Positions 52,594-61,407 of a stretch of DNA of 64,000 nt are shown here, piece after piece. Numbering within the stretch: position 1 is the first letter of the stretch; every line of letters begins with the position of its first letter. Under the pieces are notes generated by a model that made no database searches, was not told the origin of the DNA, and saw nothing but the letters and a program-made list of their open reading frames with translations. The position numbers and the translations under genes are program-made. Source of the stretch: JAJRPT01 sp964465945 (lineage in GTDB: Bacteria; Bacteroidota; Ignavibacteria; Kapaibacteriales; UBA2268); the NCBI GenBank assembly GCA_964465945.1, contig CAYXMM010000001.1:124001-188000 (forward strand), written 5' to 3'.

Positions 52594-55500
52594 TTATTTA
52601 ATATATATAAAGCTTTTATCAAATCTTTCACTTGGTGATATTACATTAATATAGTAAGAACCCTGTGAAAGTCCTTGTGGATTTAAGTAATACTTGTGTT
52701 CTCCTTTTGCTAACGCACCTTGATAAATTGTTTTAATTATGTTGCCACTTGCATCAGAAATTCCAATAATATAATTACCAGATTCATAAGCATTTACTGA
52801 AATTTCTGTTGTATTGCTTATAGGATTAGGCATAATAATAGGTGGGTTTGGATTTGATTTCCATAGCATTAGTATTTGTCCTGCCTCATTTTTACAAACA
52901 TTTGTAACTAAAAAGTTACCAATATTAATACTTGCAAGGTCAATAACACCAACTTCAGAACTAAGGTTTACAAGTTCCATTGTAGTAGTCTCTGCATCTC
53001 CTAATGTAACATAAAAGTCAAGTTTTGCTTGTTCGGCTGTGGCTTGAATTGATGGTAATTTTGGATTGCCTGTTTTCAAATTCAAAGAGAACGGAACATA
53101 TCTATAAGTTGTACCAAGTTCAGTTGCAAGTCTGCCTTGCGGAGTGCTTCCCCTTGGAACAAGTATAGAAGCATTTACTTTCAATTCACCTTTTATTTTT
53201 TGATGAAAATTAGCATCAACATTAACTAAGTTATTCCCAGTTATGACAACAGAAGTAGCATCGCCCGTTTTGCCAGAATAATCAGTAATATTTACTTTAC
53301 CATTCGCTCTAATTAAATTAAATGTTCCATTGTTACTATTAATAATTGCACGTCCAACAGGCACTGTGCTTGCATTTGTAATAGTGATACTTGAAGAATT
53401 AATTGTAACATCATTCGGGTCTAAAACTTTTAACTTTATTGATTGAGGGCTTGCAACATTGTAAGTGTATTTAATTGTTCTTTCAAATCCAACAATAGCG
53501 TCAGGAAGCCCATCAGCCCCTTCTAATAATCTTGAATCAACAATCACATCAAATTTCACATCAGTAACCCCAGAAGTAGCAAAACCATTGTCGTCAACTA
53601 AACTCGCTAAATTCAAAGTAATAGTTTGCCCTATTAATCCGCTATAAGCACCAGTTGACCATGTTGCTTCTGCAAGATTTGTCCCTGCTGTAAGAGTAGG
53701 CAACTGAGTAGATAAGCAAGCTTTTCCTGCAACATCACCAACTACAAGCAAGTCTAAATTGCTACTTCCTTGAACTGTAGGTAAATACTCAACTTCAACA
53801 TTTATCGAACCATTTCCTGAAATTGTTGTTGGGTAGCCCGATTTTATTGTGAAATAACCTGGATTTGAAACAATCGAAACAACTACATTGTTAATCGGTC
53901 TTGCATCATCATTTTTTATTTCAATAGTTTCAGTTAACGTTTCATTCAAATTTGAACTTAAATTAATACTTGCTACATCAGCAAAAGAGACCGTTGCTTC
54001 TCTAACTTCACCAGTTACTTTGAAAGTTCCTTGTGATTCTCCACATTCATCTGTGATAACAATATCTGCACTAAATGCACCGGCAGTTGCTGAATTTATT
54101 CTTACTGCCGCATTTGTTGTTCCTCCTACATTTGCTAAAGCAATATTTGCCCCACTTGGAAAAGATATATCTGAAGAAGTAGTTGATAATGTTACATTAG
54201 CAGCAATTTCACCATTATTTGTAATAGGAATATTAAAATCATAATCAGAATTAGGACAAATCACCCCAATATCAAACGTATTTCCTGTTGCTGAAATATT
54301 GCTTCTATTACCTGAAATTGCCACAACTTTTAATGGCTCATTTCCTGCATTACTAACTATTGTAACATTAGCTGTTTTATTACCTTCTGTTGTAGGGTTA
54401 AATGTTATATTAACTGTAGCTTTTTCCGATGCTGGAATTTTTAGAGTATTTGGACTTGTTAAAGTGAAATCTGTAATGTTATCTAAAGAAATAGACGTTA
54501 CGTCCATTTCAACTTCACCATTATTCTCAATATCAAAGGAAATTACACTTGTATTTGAGCATTTAACAGTTGGTTGATTTGATGCTGTTGTAGCAATTTG
54601 AGCTTGTCCAGACCCACCACCATTTAATGTTCCGTCATAAGTTGAACCATCACTTAATGTAACTCTATACGGAGAAGAAAATGCACCTGTAACTGAAGGA
54701 GTATAAGTAAATTCAACATCAGCAGTTCCACCAGCAGGTACATCTAAAGGTAATGCCACATTCCTTTTAAATTCAGACTTAGTAATCTGTAAATCAGTTA
54801 TTTTTAAAGTTTTACAAGTATTATTCTCAAAAGCAACTCTTGTGTTTGTAACGCTTTGACCTAAAATAGCAGAACCAACATTAACGTTCATAGCATTCAT
54901 CCAACCCGCTTTTGGGTTAAATGTATTTCCAGAACAAGCATCGGAAACAAAAGTTATCTCGCCTTCGGTACAAGTACTACTTCCGTCGGAAGTAAATCTT
55001 ATCGTTACTGGTTTAGACTTCCCTTTTTGAATCACACCAGTATAAGCACCAACCACACTAAATCTTGGGTCAGTTGAATTAAAACTAACAATATTTATAT
55101 CATTATCTTGGGCAGTTAGATTAATTATAACATCTTTACTTGCACCACCATTAACATTATAATATTCTGGATTTCTATTATCTATTAATAAGTCTGGCTT
55201 CACATTATCAGGAATTGTATATGTCTTAGAGTCGGTAACATCAACCCCTCCTATATTAGCAGTAACTTCCAAAACTCCACCACCACTACAATCTGTTATA
55301 AACTCAACTTCACAAGGAGCAAGTGCTTGTGGATTTAACTCAACCTGGTCTTTAATAGTTTGTAACGCAACTTGAATTTCACTATCTGTTTCTAAATCAG
55401 AACTTTCAAAAATATCCCCACCAGTTGAAGAGGACAATCCGTTCAATTTTGAGTTAGAATAAGTCCCAAAGTTCAAATTGTAAATTATTGCTCCAACTGC

Positions 55501-56181
55501 GTTTGCAGTATCTAAAATCCAATCATCTTTTATATCACTTAAAACAGGTGGTTGGTCTAAAGTAGTCTGTCCACCATCAGAGAAGAAAAGAACAACAGGT
55601 TTCCATTTAGCTTTATGTGCTTGATTTAGCGAGCCAACACCTTTTGCTTGACCCAACCAGTTCTTACCAATAAATGCAACATTAATTTCTGTTGATAAAG
55701 CAACATCAGGGAATGTTTTCAAAGCATCTGTTATTTCTTTTTTATCTTGACTAAAATCCAAATGAACAGTTGATTGTCCTGCCGTAGCTAATAATGCAAC
55801 TTCTGTATTTTGCAAATCTAAGTTATTCACCAATAACTCTACTGCTTTTAAAATCGCATCATATCTTCTATTTGGCTTAGTAGCTATTTTGTCACCTGCT
55901 AAGTTAAGTGCCATAGTAGCAGACAAATCGACAGAAATAATTAGCGAAAATTTAACAGCATTTTGCTCACAGAATTTATCTGTTACATTACGAACAACAC
56001 CATTTTCCTTAACAGTTACTGCTGTGCCTGCTAAACCACGGAATTGAGCATTTGAAGCATCAAAAGCATCTACTTCAACCGTTATTTTAGGATATTTAGA
56101 AGTATTTATATTTTGCAACTCAATCCTTTGAGCAAACAAAGAAATTGAAAGAACAAAGAAAATACATATAATTTTAAACAT
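52594..56181 (-). CDS. Large secreted VWA and Ig-like-repeat protein with T9SS sorting domain
   Basis: An 1195-residue protein. An N-terminal signal (FKIICIFFVLSISLFA) and a von Willebrand A-like domain (about residues 75-290) with SVDLSATMALN and VVLFFSDGGQTT come first. Several ASPM/SPD-2/Hydin-like and choice-of-anchor repeats of about 100 residues follow (phrases such as LKIPASEKATVNITFNPT). The last 80 residues are a T9SS type A sorting domain (MPNPISNTTEISV, GNYIIGISDASGN, LSQGSYYINV). It is probably a surface or secreted adhesin or matrix protein. It lies after the OmpA-domain gene with a 59-base gap and may be cotranscribed with it. Confidence 0.85.
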   Translation of the reverse strand: MFKIICIFFVLSISLFAQRIELQNINTSKYPKITVEVDAFDASNAQFRGLAGTAVTVKENGVVRNVTDKFCEQNAVKFSLIISVDLSATMALNLAGDKIATKPNRRYDAILKAVELLVNNLDLQNTEVALLATAGQSTVHLDFSQDKKEITDALKTFPDVALSTEINVAFIGKNWLGQAKGVGSLNQAHKAKWKPVVLFFSDGGQTTLDQPPVLSDIKDDWILDTANAVGAIIYNLNFGTYSNSKLNGLSSSTGGDIFESSDLETDSEIQVALQTIKDQVELNPQALAPCEVEFITDCSGGGVLEVTANIGGVDVTDSKTYTIPDNVKPDLLIDNRNPEYYNVNGGASKDVIINLTAQDNDINIVSFNSTDPRFSVVGAYTGVIQKGKSKPVTIRFTSDGSSTCTEGEITFVSDACSGNTFNPKAGWMNAMNVNVGSAILGQSVTNTRVAFENNTCKTLKITDLQITKSEFKRNVALPLDVPAGGTADVEFTYTPSVTGAFSSPYRVTLSDGSTYDGTLNGGGSGQAQIATTASNQPTVKCSNTSVISFDIENNGEVEMDVTSISLDNITDFTLTSPNTLKIPASEKATVNITFNPTTEGNKTANVTIVSNAGNEPLKVVAISGNRSNISATGNTFDIGVICPNSDYDFNIPITNNGEIAANVTLSTTSSDISFPSGANIALANVGGTTNAAVRINSATAGAFSADIVITDECGESQGTFKVTGEVREATVSFADVASINLSSNLNETLTETIEIKNDDARPINNVVVSIVSNPGYFTIKSGYPTTISGNGSINVEVEYLPTVQGSSNLDLLVVGDVAGKACLSTQLPTLTAGTNLAEATWSTGAYSGLIGQTITLNLASLVDDNGFATSGVTDVKFDVIVDSRLLEGADGLPDAIVGFERTIKYTYNVASPQSIKLKVLDPNDVTINSSSITITNASTVPVGRAIINSNNGTFNLIRANGKVNITDYSGKTGDATSVVITGNNLVNVDANFHQKIKGELKVNASILVPRGSTPQGRLATELGTTYRYVPFSLNLKTGNPKLPSIQATAEQAKLDFYVTLGDAETTTMELVNLSSEVGVIDLASINIGNFLVTNVCKNEAGQILMLWKSNPNPPIIMPNPISNTTEISVNAYESGNYIIGISDASGNIIKTIYQGALAKGEHKYYLNPQGLSQGSYYINVISPSERFDKSFIYIK

Positions 56182-56240
56182 AATTTACCTCAACGAGATT
56201 TCATTTCAATATTAAATACACATTAAATTACAATTAGTTA

Positions 56241-58274
56241 CTAAATAGGTGTTTTAATTATTATTTTCACAACTCTACTATAGTATCTACCTTCTGGCAA
56301 GTCATTATTAAATAATAATATTTCTTCGCCAATTCCTTTTGCGTTTTTCTTATCAATACCCAAATAATCAGAAACTTCTTCAGCTCTTCTTTCTGATAAT
56401 CGTTTATTATAATCGTCATTACCCATTCTATCTGAATAGCCACTTACATTAATTTGAGAAGACTCTCTAACTCTTAATTTAGCTTTATCAGCAATAAGTT
56501 TATTTTGAACATCTAAATCAGATTTATTATATCCAAAACCAATCATTAAAAACTCATCTAACTCATAATCTTCAACGTTTTGCCAGATTTTATTCTGAAT
56601 TGACATATTTCTTACAGGTAATGATTGTAATTCAGAAGCCCAAACTTTACCGTCATTATCAATCAATTCCATATTATATTGAATAGGAGCATCAAACTTA
56701 GGAATATATTTTTGATTATCTTCACCCGTCATATCCCAATCCACTTGTTTAGGCAAAGCTCCTTTACCTGTGAAAACTTTTAATGTCTTTCCACCTTGAG
56801 AAGCAGATAATTTCCAAGACTTCACACCAATTGTTGATTTAACAACTGGCTTAAATCTTAAATTTGGAACACTTGTATTACGCAAAGTGTCTAAAATTAT
56901 CATTGGTTCAAATAATTGAGGAATATTTGTCTCAATTTCAACTCTTCTATTTTCTGCTATACCATCTTCAGTTTTAGGATTTGAAGGAATAGAAGGTAAA
57001 TTTCTTGCTTCTGTTTTAATTCTTTCTGGTTGAATATTCCAATTATCAATCAAATATTTTTTAACTCTTTCTGCTCTTTCTTGCGAAAGATTAGTATTAT
57101 CTTTTTCATTTCCTATATTAGAATTACAGCCAATCAAAGTTAATTCTGCTTGTGGATAGAAAGCCATTCTTTTTCCAACAACATTAAGTATATTATGATA
57201 AACTTCCATTGTTGTTTGTGAGAAAAATTGTTTAAAACTAAAATCTTTCTTTTCATCTTCCGAAATAACTTTATATCTTTCTGGAATTATAGAAGAATTA
57301 TCATCAAAAAAGATGAAGTTCAAAAGTGGATGCGTTTTATTTTGAACAAATTCTTCAACTTTAACTGTTGCCACATTAGATTCACTACCATTTTCTTCAA
57401 CAGAAGTAGCAATAATACTTGCTTCCAAAGTTGGCTCTGCAGGAGGTGCAGGTGGTAATGGTGGTGGTGGCGGAGGAGGTGGTGGTGGTGGTGGTGGAGC
57501 CACTGGTTTAAGTTTTCGTGGAGAATATCTAATCCCAATTCCACCAGTAAGTTGATTTGATTGCCAAATATTATCAGGGTGATATGACATTAATCCAAGA
57601 CTATACCTTGCCTCTGGAACTAAAAACCATGTAGAATTTTTATTCAAAGGTAAATCATAAGAAAGGGCAAAACTTAAAGATAAATCTAAATTACTTAAAC
57701 CCTGTATTTCACCATTATAAACATTAAATTGTCTTCTTTCATTTCCATTTTTGTCTATAATCACCCCGTAAGATGGCTTTGTAACAGATTCAGTTTGGTT
57801 GGCATTATTTGACATCAAATATGCTACCCTTACTCCTCCCATTAATCGCATCTGCTTAGTAATTCTCCAAGCAAGCATTGGCTCTAAACCAAAAGTAGAA
57901 AGAGAAGACACAATCTTGTTCTCAACTTCCATCATTGCTGTGCCTGTTCCATCTTGATTAGCAATTAATCGCTCATCATACTTTTTAAGAGTAGCACCCA
58001 TTTCAGCATAGATTGCTCTAAAATTCAGTTCAAATGATGTGGAAATTGGAGTTGCATAAAATATCCCGCCATTGAAGCCAAGACCGCCTCCAACATCATA
58101 ACCCGAGCAACAACCTTCTACACCTGGTAATGATTGGAAATCTGCAATTTGGAAGTTAAGACCGACTCCTCCAAATAATCCGAAACTACTTCTTGGTGAA
58201 TATGGTTCATCAAGATATTCTTGACTATTTAGCCACCCCAAAGTGATTAGTAAAATAATAGTAAAAATTTTCAT
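56241..58274 (-). CDS. OmpA-family outer-membrane protein with polyproline linker and two OmpA domains
   Basis: A 677-residue protein. A signal peptide (MKIFTIILLITLGWLNS) precedes a barrel domain (residues 30-250). A polyproline linker of about thirteen Pro (259-277) follows, then two peptidoglycan-binding OmpA-like domains. The first shows TLIGCNSNIG and LSQERAERVKKYL near 380-455; the second shows INVSGYSDRMGNDDYNKRLSERRAEEV, given in parts, near 600-677. Such proteins link the outer membrane to peptidoglycan. The double OmpA domain is uncommon. The gene has a consensus promoter at 58323-58353. Confidence 0.87.
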   Translation of the reverse strand: MKIFTIILLITLGWLNSQEYLDEPYSPRSSFGLFGGVGLNFQIADFQSLPGVEGCCSGYDVGGGLGFNGGIFYATPISTSFELNFRAIYAEMGATLKKYDERLIANQDGTGTAMMEVENKIVSSLSTFGLEPMLAWRITKQMRLMGGVRVAYLMSNNANQTESVTKPSYGVIIDKNGNERRQFNVYNGEIQGLSNLDLSLSFALSYDLPLNKNSTWFLVPEARYSLGLMSYHPDNIWQSNQLTGGIGIRYSPRKLKPVAPPPPPPPPPPPPPLPPAPPAEPTLEASIIATSVEENGSESNVATVKVEEFVQNKTHPLLNFIFFDDNSSIIPERYKVISEDEKKDFSFKQFFSQTTMEVYHNILNVVGKRMAFYPQAELTLIGCNSNIGNEKDNTNLSQERAERVKKYLIDNWNIQPERIKTEARNLPSIPSNPKTEDGIAENRRVEIETNIPQLFEPMIILDTLRNTSVPNLRFKPVVKSTIGVKSWKLSASQGGKTLKVFTGKGALPKQVDWDMTGEDNQKYIPKFDAPIQYNMELIDNDGKVWASELQSLPVRNMSIQNKIWQNVEDYELDEFLMIGFGYNKSDLDVQNKLIADKAKLRVRESSQINVSGYSDRMGNDDYNKRLSERRAEEVSDYLGIDKKNAKGIGEEILLFNNDLPEGRYYSRVVKIIIKTPI
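57442..57498 (-). repeat. Trinucleotide GGT/GGA tract coding the polyproline linker
   Basis: On the plus strand the tract is a run of GGT and GGA triplets with a few interruptions; on the minus strand it encodes the Pro-rich linker of the OmpA-family protein. Slippage would change linker length by whole residues and not the frame. Confidence 0.75.
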
Positions 58275-58322
58275 ATAATTATTTATATTATTTAATATTC
58301 GTTTTTATAAAATACAATATAG

Positions 58323-58353
58323 CAAAAATATACAAATATAATAGAAACACAAA
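58323..58353 (-). promoter_or_regulatory. Bacteroidota-type promoter of the OmpA-family gene
   Basis: On the minus strand: TTTG (58350-58353), a 19-base spacer, TATTTTTG (58323-58330). The expected leader is about 43 bases. A second -7-like TATATTTG in the same region has no matching -33 box. Confidence 0.62.
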
Positions 58354-58457
58354 AATATTTTAAAAACAAAATGAAATAAATTGAAGTTTTTTTTTAATAA
58401 AGATATAATTTTAAAGAAATTTGAAGTTAGTTAGTTAATGATAACTATAACAAAAAA

Positions 58458-58480
58458 AAGCCCACAAATTATGTGAGCTT
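58458..58480 (-). terminator. Terminator of tRNA-Leu
   Basis: On the minus strand: AAGCTCACA and TGTGGGCTT pair with one mismatch around a 5-base loop, followed by eight T's. It is 15 bases past the 3' end of the tRNA. Confidence 0.75.
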
Positions 58481-58495
58481 TATTTAAACGTTTTG

Positions 58496-58580
58496 TACAC
58501 GGAGCGGGACTTGAACCCGCACGAGAAAATTTCTCACAGGATTTTAAGTCCTGTGCGTCTACCAATTCCGCCATCCGTGC
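58496..58580 (-). tRNA. tRNA-Leu (UAA anticodon)
   Basis: An 85-base class II tRNA on the minus strand. The acceptor stem pairs GCACGGA with TCCGTGT (one G-U). The D arm is normal, the anticodon stem pairs CAGGA with TCCTG around loop CTTAAAA (anticodon TAA), there is a variable arm (AGAAATTTTCT region), and the T arm is GGGTTCAAGTCCC. The discriminator is A. The 3' CCA is not encoded. A consensus promoter lies upstream and a terminator downstream, so it is a single-gene unit. Confidence 0.95.
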
Positions 58581-58593
58581 AAAAGAACGAATA

Positions 58594-58624
58594 CAAAATT
58601 AAAAACTTTTTTTTTATTTGCAAA
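58594..58624 (-). promoter_or_regulatory. Bacteroidota-type promoter of tRNA-Leu
   Basis: On the minus strand: TTTG (58621-58624), a 19-base spacer, TAATTTTG (58594-58601). It ends 13 bases before the mature tRNA 5' end, as expected for a stable RNA promoter. Confidence 0.7.
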
Positions 58625-58648
58625 ATATTTCTTTTAATTTTGAGAAAA

Positions 58649-59701
58649 ATGAAGATAAATAGTTTAGAAACAATAAAGAATATTTTATTATTCTTCCTTA
58701 TGGTAAGTATATTTTTAATACTTGCAGAGTTATCCTCTATTCTTATTCCTCTTGTCCTTGCTTTTTTATTAGCATTCTCTTTTCAGCCATTAATTATTTT
58801 AATGAAAGAAAAGAAAATCCCAAGTTGGTTAATTATACCTATTATTGCTTTCATTTCAATTTTAATTCTCTTCGGAATTTATTGGATTACCTCATCTATG
58901 TATTCCGATATAATCCAAAGTAAAGACTTTCTAATAGAAAAACTAAACATTCGTGTTAACGAGGTTCTTAAAATTTTTAATGCTTTGACCGATGAGAACT
59001 ATAAATTTAACTTAACAACAGAGCAGTTCGTTCATTTCTTAAAAAAAGACTTACTTAAAAAGTATGGTGGAGATGTTGCAACAGCAGTTGGAAACTTCAC
59101 TGGCTCATTTATGCTGTTTTTAATATTCTATACATTAATTTTATTTGGAATTGTCAATTATAAAAGATATTTAACTTACGTTGCCGGAGATGTTGAGAAG
59201 AATACTTTACTTTCTAACTTTGAAACAATCCAAAGAGCAATATACTCCTATATAATTATTAAAATATTAGTTTGTTTCACAACTGGTTTAATTGTTTACA
59301 TAAGTTGTTTAGTTTTCCAGATTGAATTTGCTTTATTTTGGGGATTTTTAGTTTTTATACTAAATTTCATTCCTTCAATTGGTTCAATAGTCGCTTCAAT
59401 TCCTCCTATCCTAATGTGTTTTATTCAATATGATTCTTTCAATGTAACACTTTTATTCTTGCTTATCATAGCGGTCCTACAATTCTTAATGGGTAATTTC
59501 GTCGAACCGAGGATATTAGGGAGCAGATTGCAATTAAATACTTTCACAGTAATTTTCGGCTTAATTTTCTGGGGTTTCCTTTGGGGAATACCAGGAATGC
59601 TTGTAGCAGTTCCATTACTTGTATTAATGCGAATTATGTTTGAACAATTTCCATCAACTCGAGTATTAGCTCGAATAATGGGTACATCGAAACTTTTATA
59701 A
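58649..59701 (+). CDS. AI-2E family transporter (PerM-like permease)
   Basis: A 350-residue membrane protein with about seven or eight helices. Family signs are SSILIPLVLAFLLAFSFQPLI, YLTYVAGDVEK, ALFWGFLVFILNFIPSIGSIVASIPP in parts, and MGNFVEPRILGSRLQLNTFTVI. Members act as autoinducer-2 exporters or as ion/proton exchangers. I chose the ATG at 58649; an ORF that begins at 58493 runs across the tRNA-Leu gene and is not credible. The next gene lies 18 bases downstream. Confidence 0.88.
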   Translation: MKINSLETIKNILLFFLMVSIFLILAELSSILIPLVLAFLLAFSFQPLIILMKEKKIPSWLIIPIIAFISILILFGIYWITSSMYSDIIQSKDFLIEKLNIRVNEVLKIFNALTDENYKFNLTTEQFVHFLKKDLLKKYGGDVATAVGNFTGSFMLFLIFYTLILFGIVNYKRYLTYVAGDVEKNTLLSNFETIQRAIYSYIIIKILVCFTTGLIVYISCLVFQIEFALFWGFLVFILNFIPSIGSIVASIPPILMCFIQYDSFNVTLLFLLIIAVLQFLMGNFVEPRILGSRLQLNTFTVIFGLIFWGFLWGIPGMLVAVPLLVLMRIMFEQFPSTRVLARIMGTSKLL

Positions 59702-59719
59702 ACTACTTAAGGATTTTTT

Positions 59720-60358
59720 ATGCGTTCATTTCTTCTCTTTTGCGTCTCTATTTTTTTATCTCAATTTGCAATATCTAAATCATTTAGAGTATTTCAAATT
59801 CCAAACGGGAATATAAATTCTTGTCTTAACTGCCATAAAAGTATGTTAGGTGGCTTACCTTTATCTTCTTTTGGGTCCCAGGTTTTGAGTGTAGGTCTTA
59901 ATGGAGAAAATGTTGATTGGCAAGCACTTTACAACTTAGATGCAGATGGCGATGGCTTCACAAATGGACAAGAATTATTAGACCCTAATGGTGAATGGTC
60001 TGAAGGAATGTCAAACCCTGGAAAAAGCTCCGATGTAAAAAAACCTTATGACATTAATTCAAAGCCATTATCTGTCTGGTCGCATTATATTAATTCACCT
60101 GTAATTTCACCTAACCCCAGCTCTTCAAGATTTAACATAAGTTTTAACTTAAAAAGTTCAGCTTTTGTTAATATCAGAGTTGTTGATGTAAATGGTAATT
60201 TTATATCTCATTTATTAAGTAGCTATTTCGCTTTTGGAGAAATTACAAGTTCTTGGGATGGAACGACTGAAATCGGAATTCCAGCTCCAAAAGGTGTTTA
60301 TTTTATCCAAATTAATGTAGGCAATACCCTTAAAGTTGAAAAAGTAATTTTAAATTAG
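59720..60358 (+). CDS. Secreted temptin-like protein with CxxCH motif, EF-hand-like site and T9SS domain
   Basis: A 212-residue protein. Signal peptide MRSFLLFCVSIFLSQFAIS is followed by a temptin-like domain: FQIPNGNINSCLNCHKS, then LNLDADGDGFTNGQELLDP (a calcium-binding-like DxDxDG loop) with flanking Trp and NPG. The CLNCH motif could bind heme c, while animal temptins have disulfide Cys here. The C-terminus is a T9SS sorting domain (ISPNPSSSRFNISF, ASPVFVNIRVVDVNG-like strand, GVYFIQINVGNTLKVEKVIL). It lies 18 bases after the permease gene and is likely cotranscribed. Confidence 0.78.
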   Translation: MRSFLLFCVSIFLSQFAISKSFRVFQIPNGNINSCLNCHKSMLGGLPLSSFGSQVLSVGLNGENVDWQALYNLDADGDGFTNGQELLDPNGEWSEGMSNPGKSSDVKKPYDINSKPLSVWSHYINSPVISPNPSSSRFNISFNLKSSAFVNIRVVDVNGNFISHLLSSYFAFGEITSSWDGTTEIGIPAPKGVYFIQINVGNTLKVEKVILN

Positions 60359-60395
60359 TTTTTTTAGAAAATTATATAATAGATAATTATCTATA

Positions 60396-60428
60396 AAAAC
60401 CCCAGAACCTAATAAGTTTTGGGGTTTT
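60396..60428 (+). terminator. Terminator after the temptin-like gene
   Basis: A 13-bp stem (AAAACCCCAGAAC with GTTTTGGGGTTTT, one G-T pair), 7-base loop, then a T run. Its sequence is nearly the same as the terminator at 63640-63672. Confidence 0.83.
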
Positions 60429-60549
60429 AATTTTTTTTATATAAATTATTTTTTAAATAATATTTTGTTCTTAAATAATATATTTTTAAATTGCAAAAAA
60501 GGATGCTTTTTTTGCAGATAATAATTTCAAATATTAATTCTTTACAACT

Positions 60550-60583
60550 AAGCATATATGTATGTATGCATGTATGTATGCTT
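60550..60583. repeat. TATG tetranucleotide repeat and inverted repeat
   Basis: AAGCATATATGTATG... to ...TATGTATGCTT is an imperfect palindrome built from TATG/CATA units, in a non-coding 290-base gap (60429-60718) that is otherwise AT-rich, with two long A tracts near the end. It is not inside a gene. Its role is unknown. Confidence 0.6.
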
Positions 60584-60718
60584 ATCTAATATTTCCAAAT
60601 CAGAAGACTATTCATATAATTTTAAAAAACAAAGATTTAGGCATATTAACTTTTACTTTTCTTATGTCTACAATTTGTTCAAAAAAAAAAATTTTAAAAT
60701 TAATGTGAGAATTCAAAA

Positions 60719-61352
60719 ATGAAAAAAAAAATACTTCTTATTTATCTTATGCTTTATAGCATTTTCATACTCCCCAAATCTATACTCAAAATTGATTTGC
60801 AATAACAATTTAGATACTGTTCAAGTTACTATTGGCTCTTGTACTTATAATGTAGAAGTTTGTTATTCATGTTCTGTTACTGTTCCTGGAAATGTTACTA
60901 TTGGAGCAATTTGGTATTTAGATTCTATGCAACAGAATTGCATACCAGTTAGCCAACTTTTTGATAATATTTATGCTTATGTAATCAGTCCAGAATTTAT
61001 TTTTAACTATCTCTGCCCTAATCATGAGCCAAACCCTTGCGAAAAAGGGAAAGACCCTCTTAAGTATGAATATGTAGAAGTAGAGTGGTATTATTGTTGG
61101 AAAACTGTGCTCATTCTTGAACCAGATAACAATGAATATAGATACTTTAACGCTTGTGATGACAATGCTGTTTGTACATATCGACTCTATTATTGCAAAG
61201 ATGAAAATGGACAGTTTCAGCATTTTCTAGATGGATTTGATGGTCCAATTGGCGAAGTTAATTGTGATAAGACATATTCAGAAATTACAATTCCAACTCA
61301 GTATGGAGTTTATTCTGAATGTTTTAATGTAATGCCACCTTGTGGTAAATAG
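60719..61352 (+). CDS. Secreted Cys-rich protein, start codon out of frame across a poly-A tract
   Basis: The body (residues from 60792 in one frame) begins ICNNNLDTVQVTIGSC and holds about seventeen Cys in 186 residues, suggesting a disulfide-rich secreted protein. In the same frame upstream are KKKYFLFILCFIAFSYSPNLYS, a textbook signal peptide, but an in-frame stop (TGA) precedes it. The only ATG, at 60719, is one base out of frame, because the intervening A run has ten A's. With nine A's the protein would read MKKKYFLF... A start at the TTG 60792 would lack the signal. No domain is recognised. It may be switched by slippage, recently frameshifted, or an assembly error. Confidence 0.65.
60722..60731 (+). 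repeat. Poly-A tract (10 A) at the start of the Cys-rich secreted-protein gene
   Basis: Ten A's follow the ATG at 60719. The tract offsets the signal-peptide frame by one base; a change of one A would restore a continuous frame. Another A run is just upstream at 60681-60691, outside the gene. Confidence 0.7.
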
Positions 61353-61364
61353 TTTTTATTCATT

Positions 61365-61388
61365 AGGGATAATCTATCGATTATCCCT
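61365..61388 (+). terminator. Terminator between the Cys-rich gene and the Asp-box gene
   Basis: A 10-bp perfect stem AGGGATAATC with GATTATCCCT, 4-base loop, then TTCATTTTT. It lies 12 bases after the stop of the Cys-rich gene and ends 19 bases before the next ATG. Confidence 0.7.
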
Positions 61389-61407
61389 TCATTTTTAGGA
61401 GTTAATT

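Noticed and set aside
57320..57544. His-rich ORF (LHHHHHHL-type) on the minus strand within the OmpA gene
   Set aside because: It is the out-of-frame reading of the GGT/GGA polyproline tract and has no independent start signals.
58493..58648. Extension of the AI-2E transporter ORF to 58493
   Set aside because: It runs through the tRNA-Leu gene on the other strand and gives an unlikely 52-residue basic leader; the ATG at 58649 gives the family-standard N-terminus.
60550..60583. TATG repeat as a promoter spacer or a phase-variation promoter
   Set aside because: There is no -7/-33 motif placed around it, and the nearest start is 136 bases away, so no promoter role could be supported.
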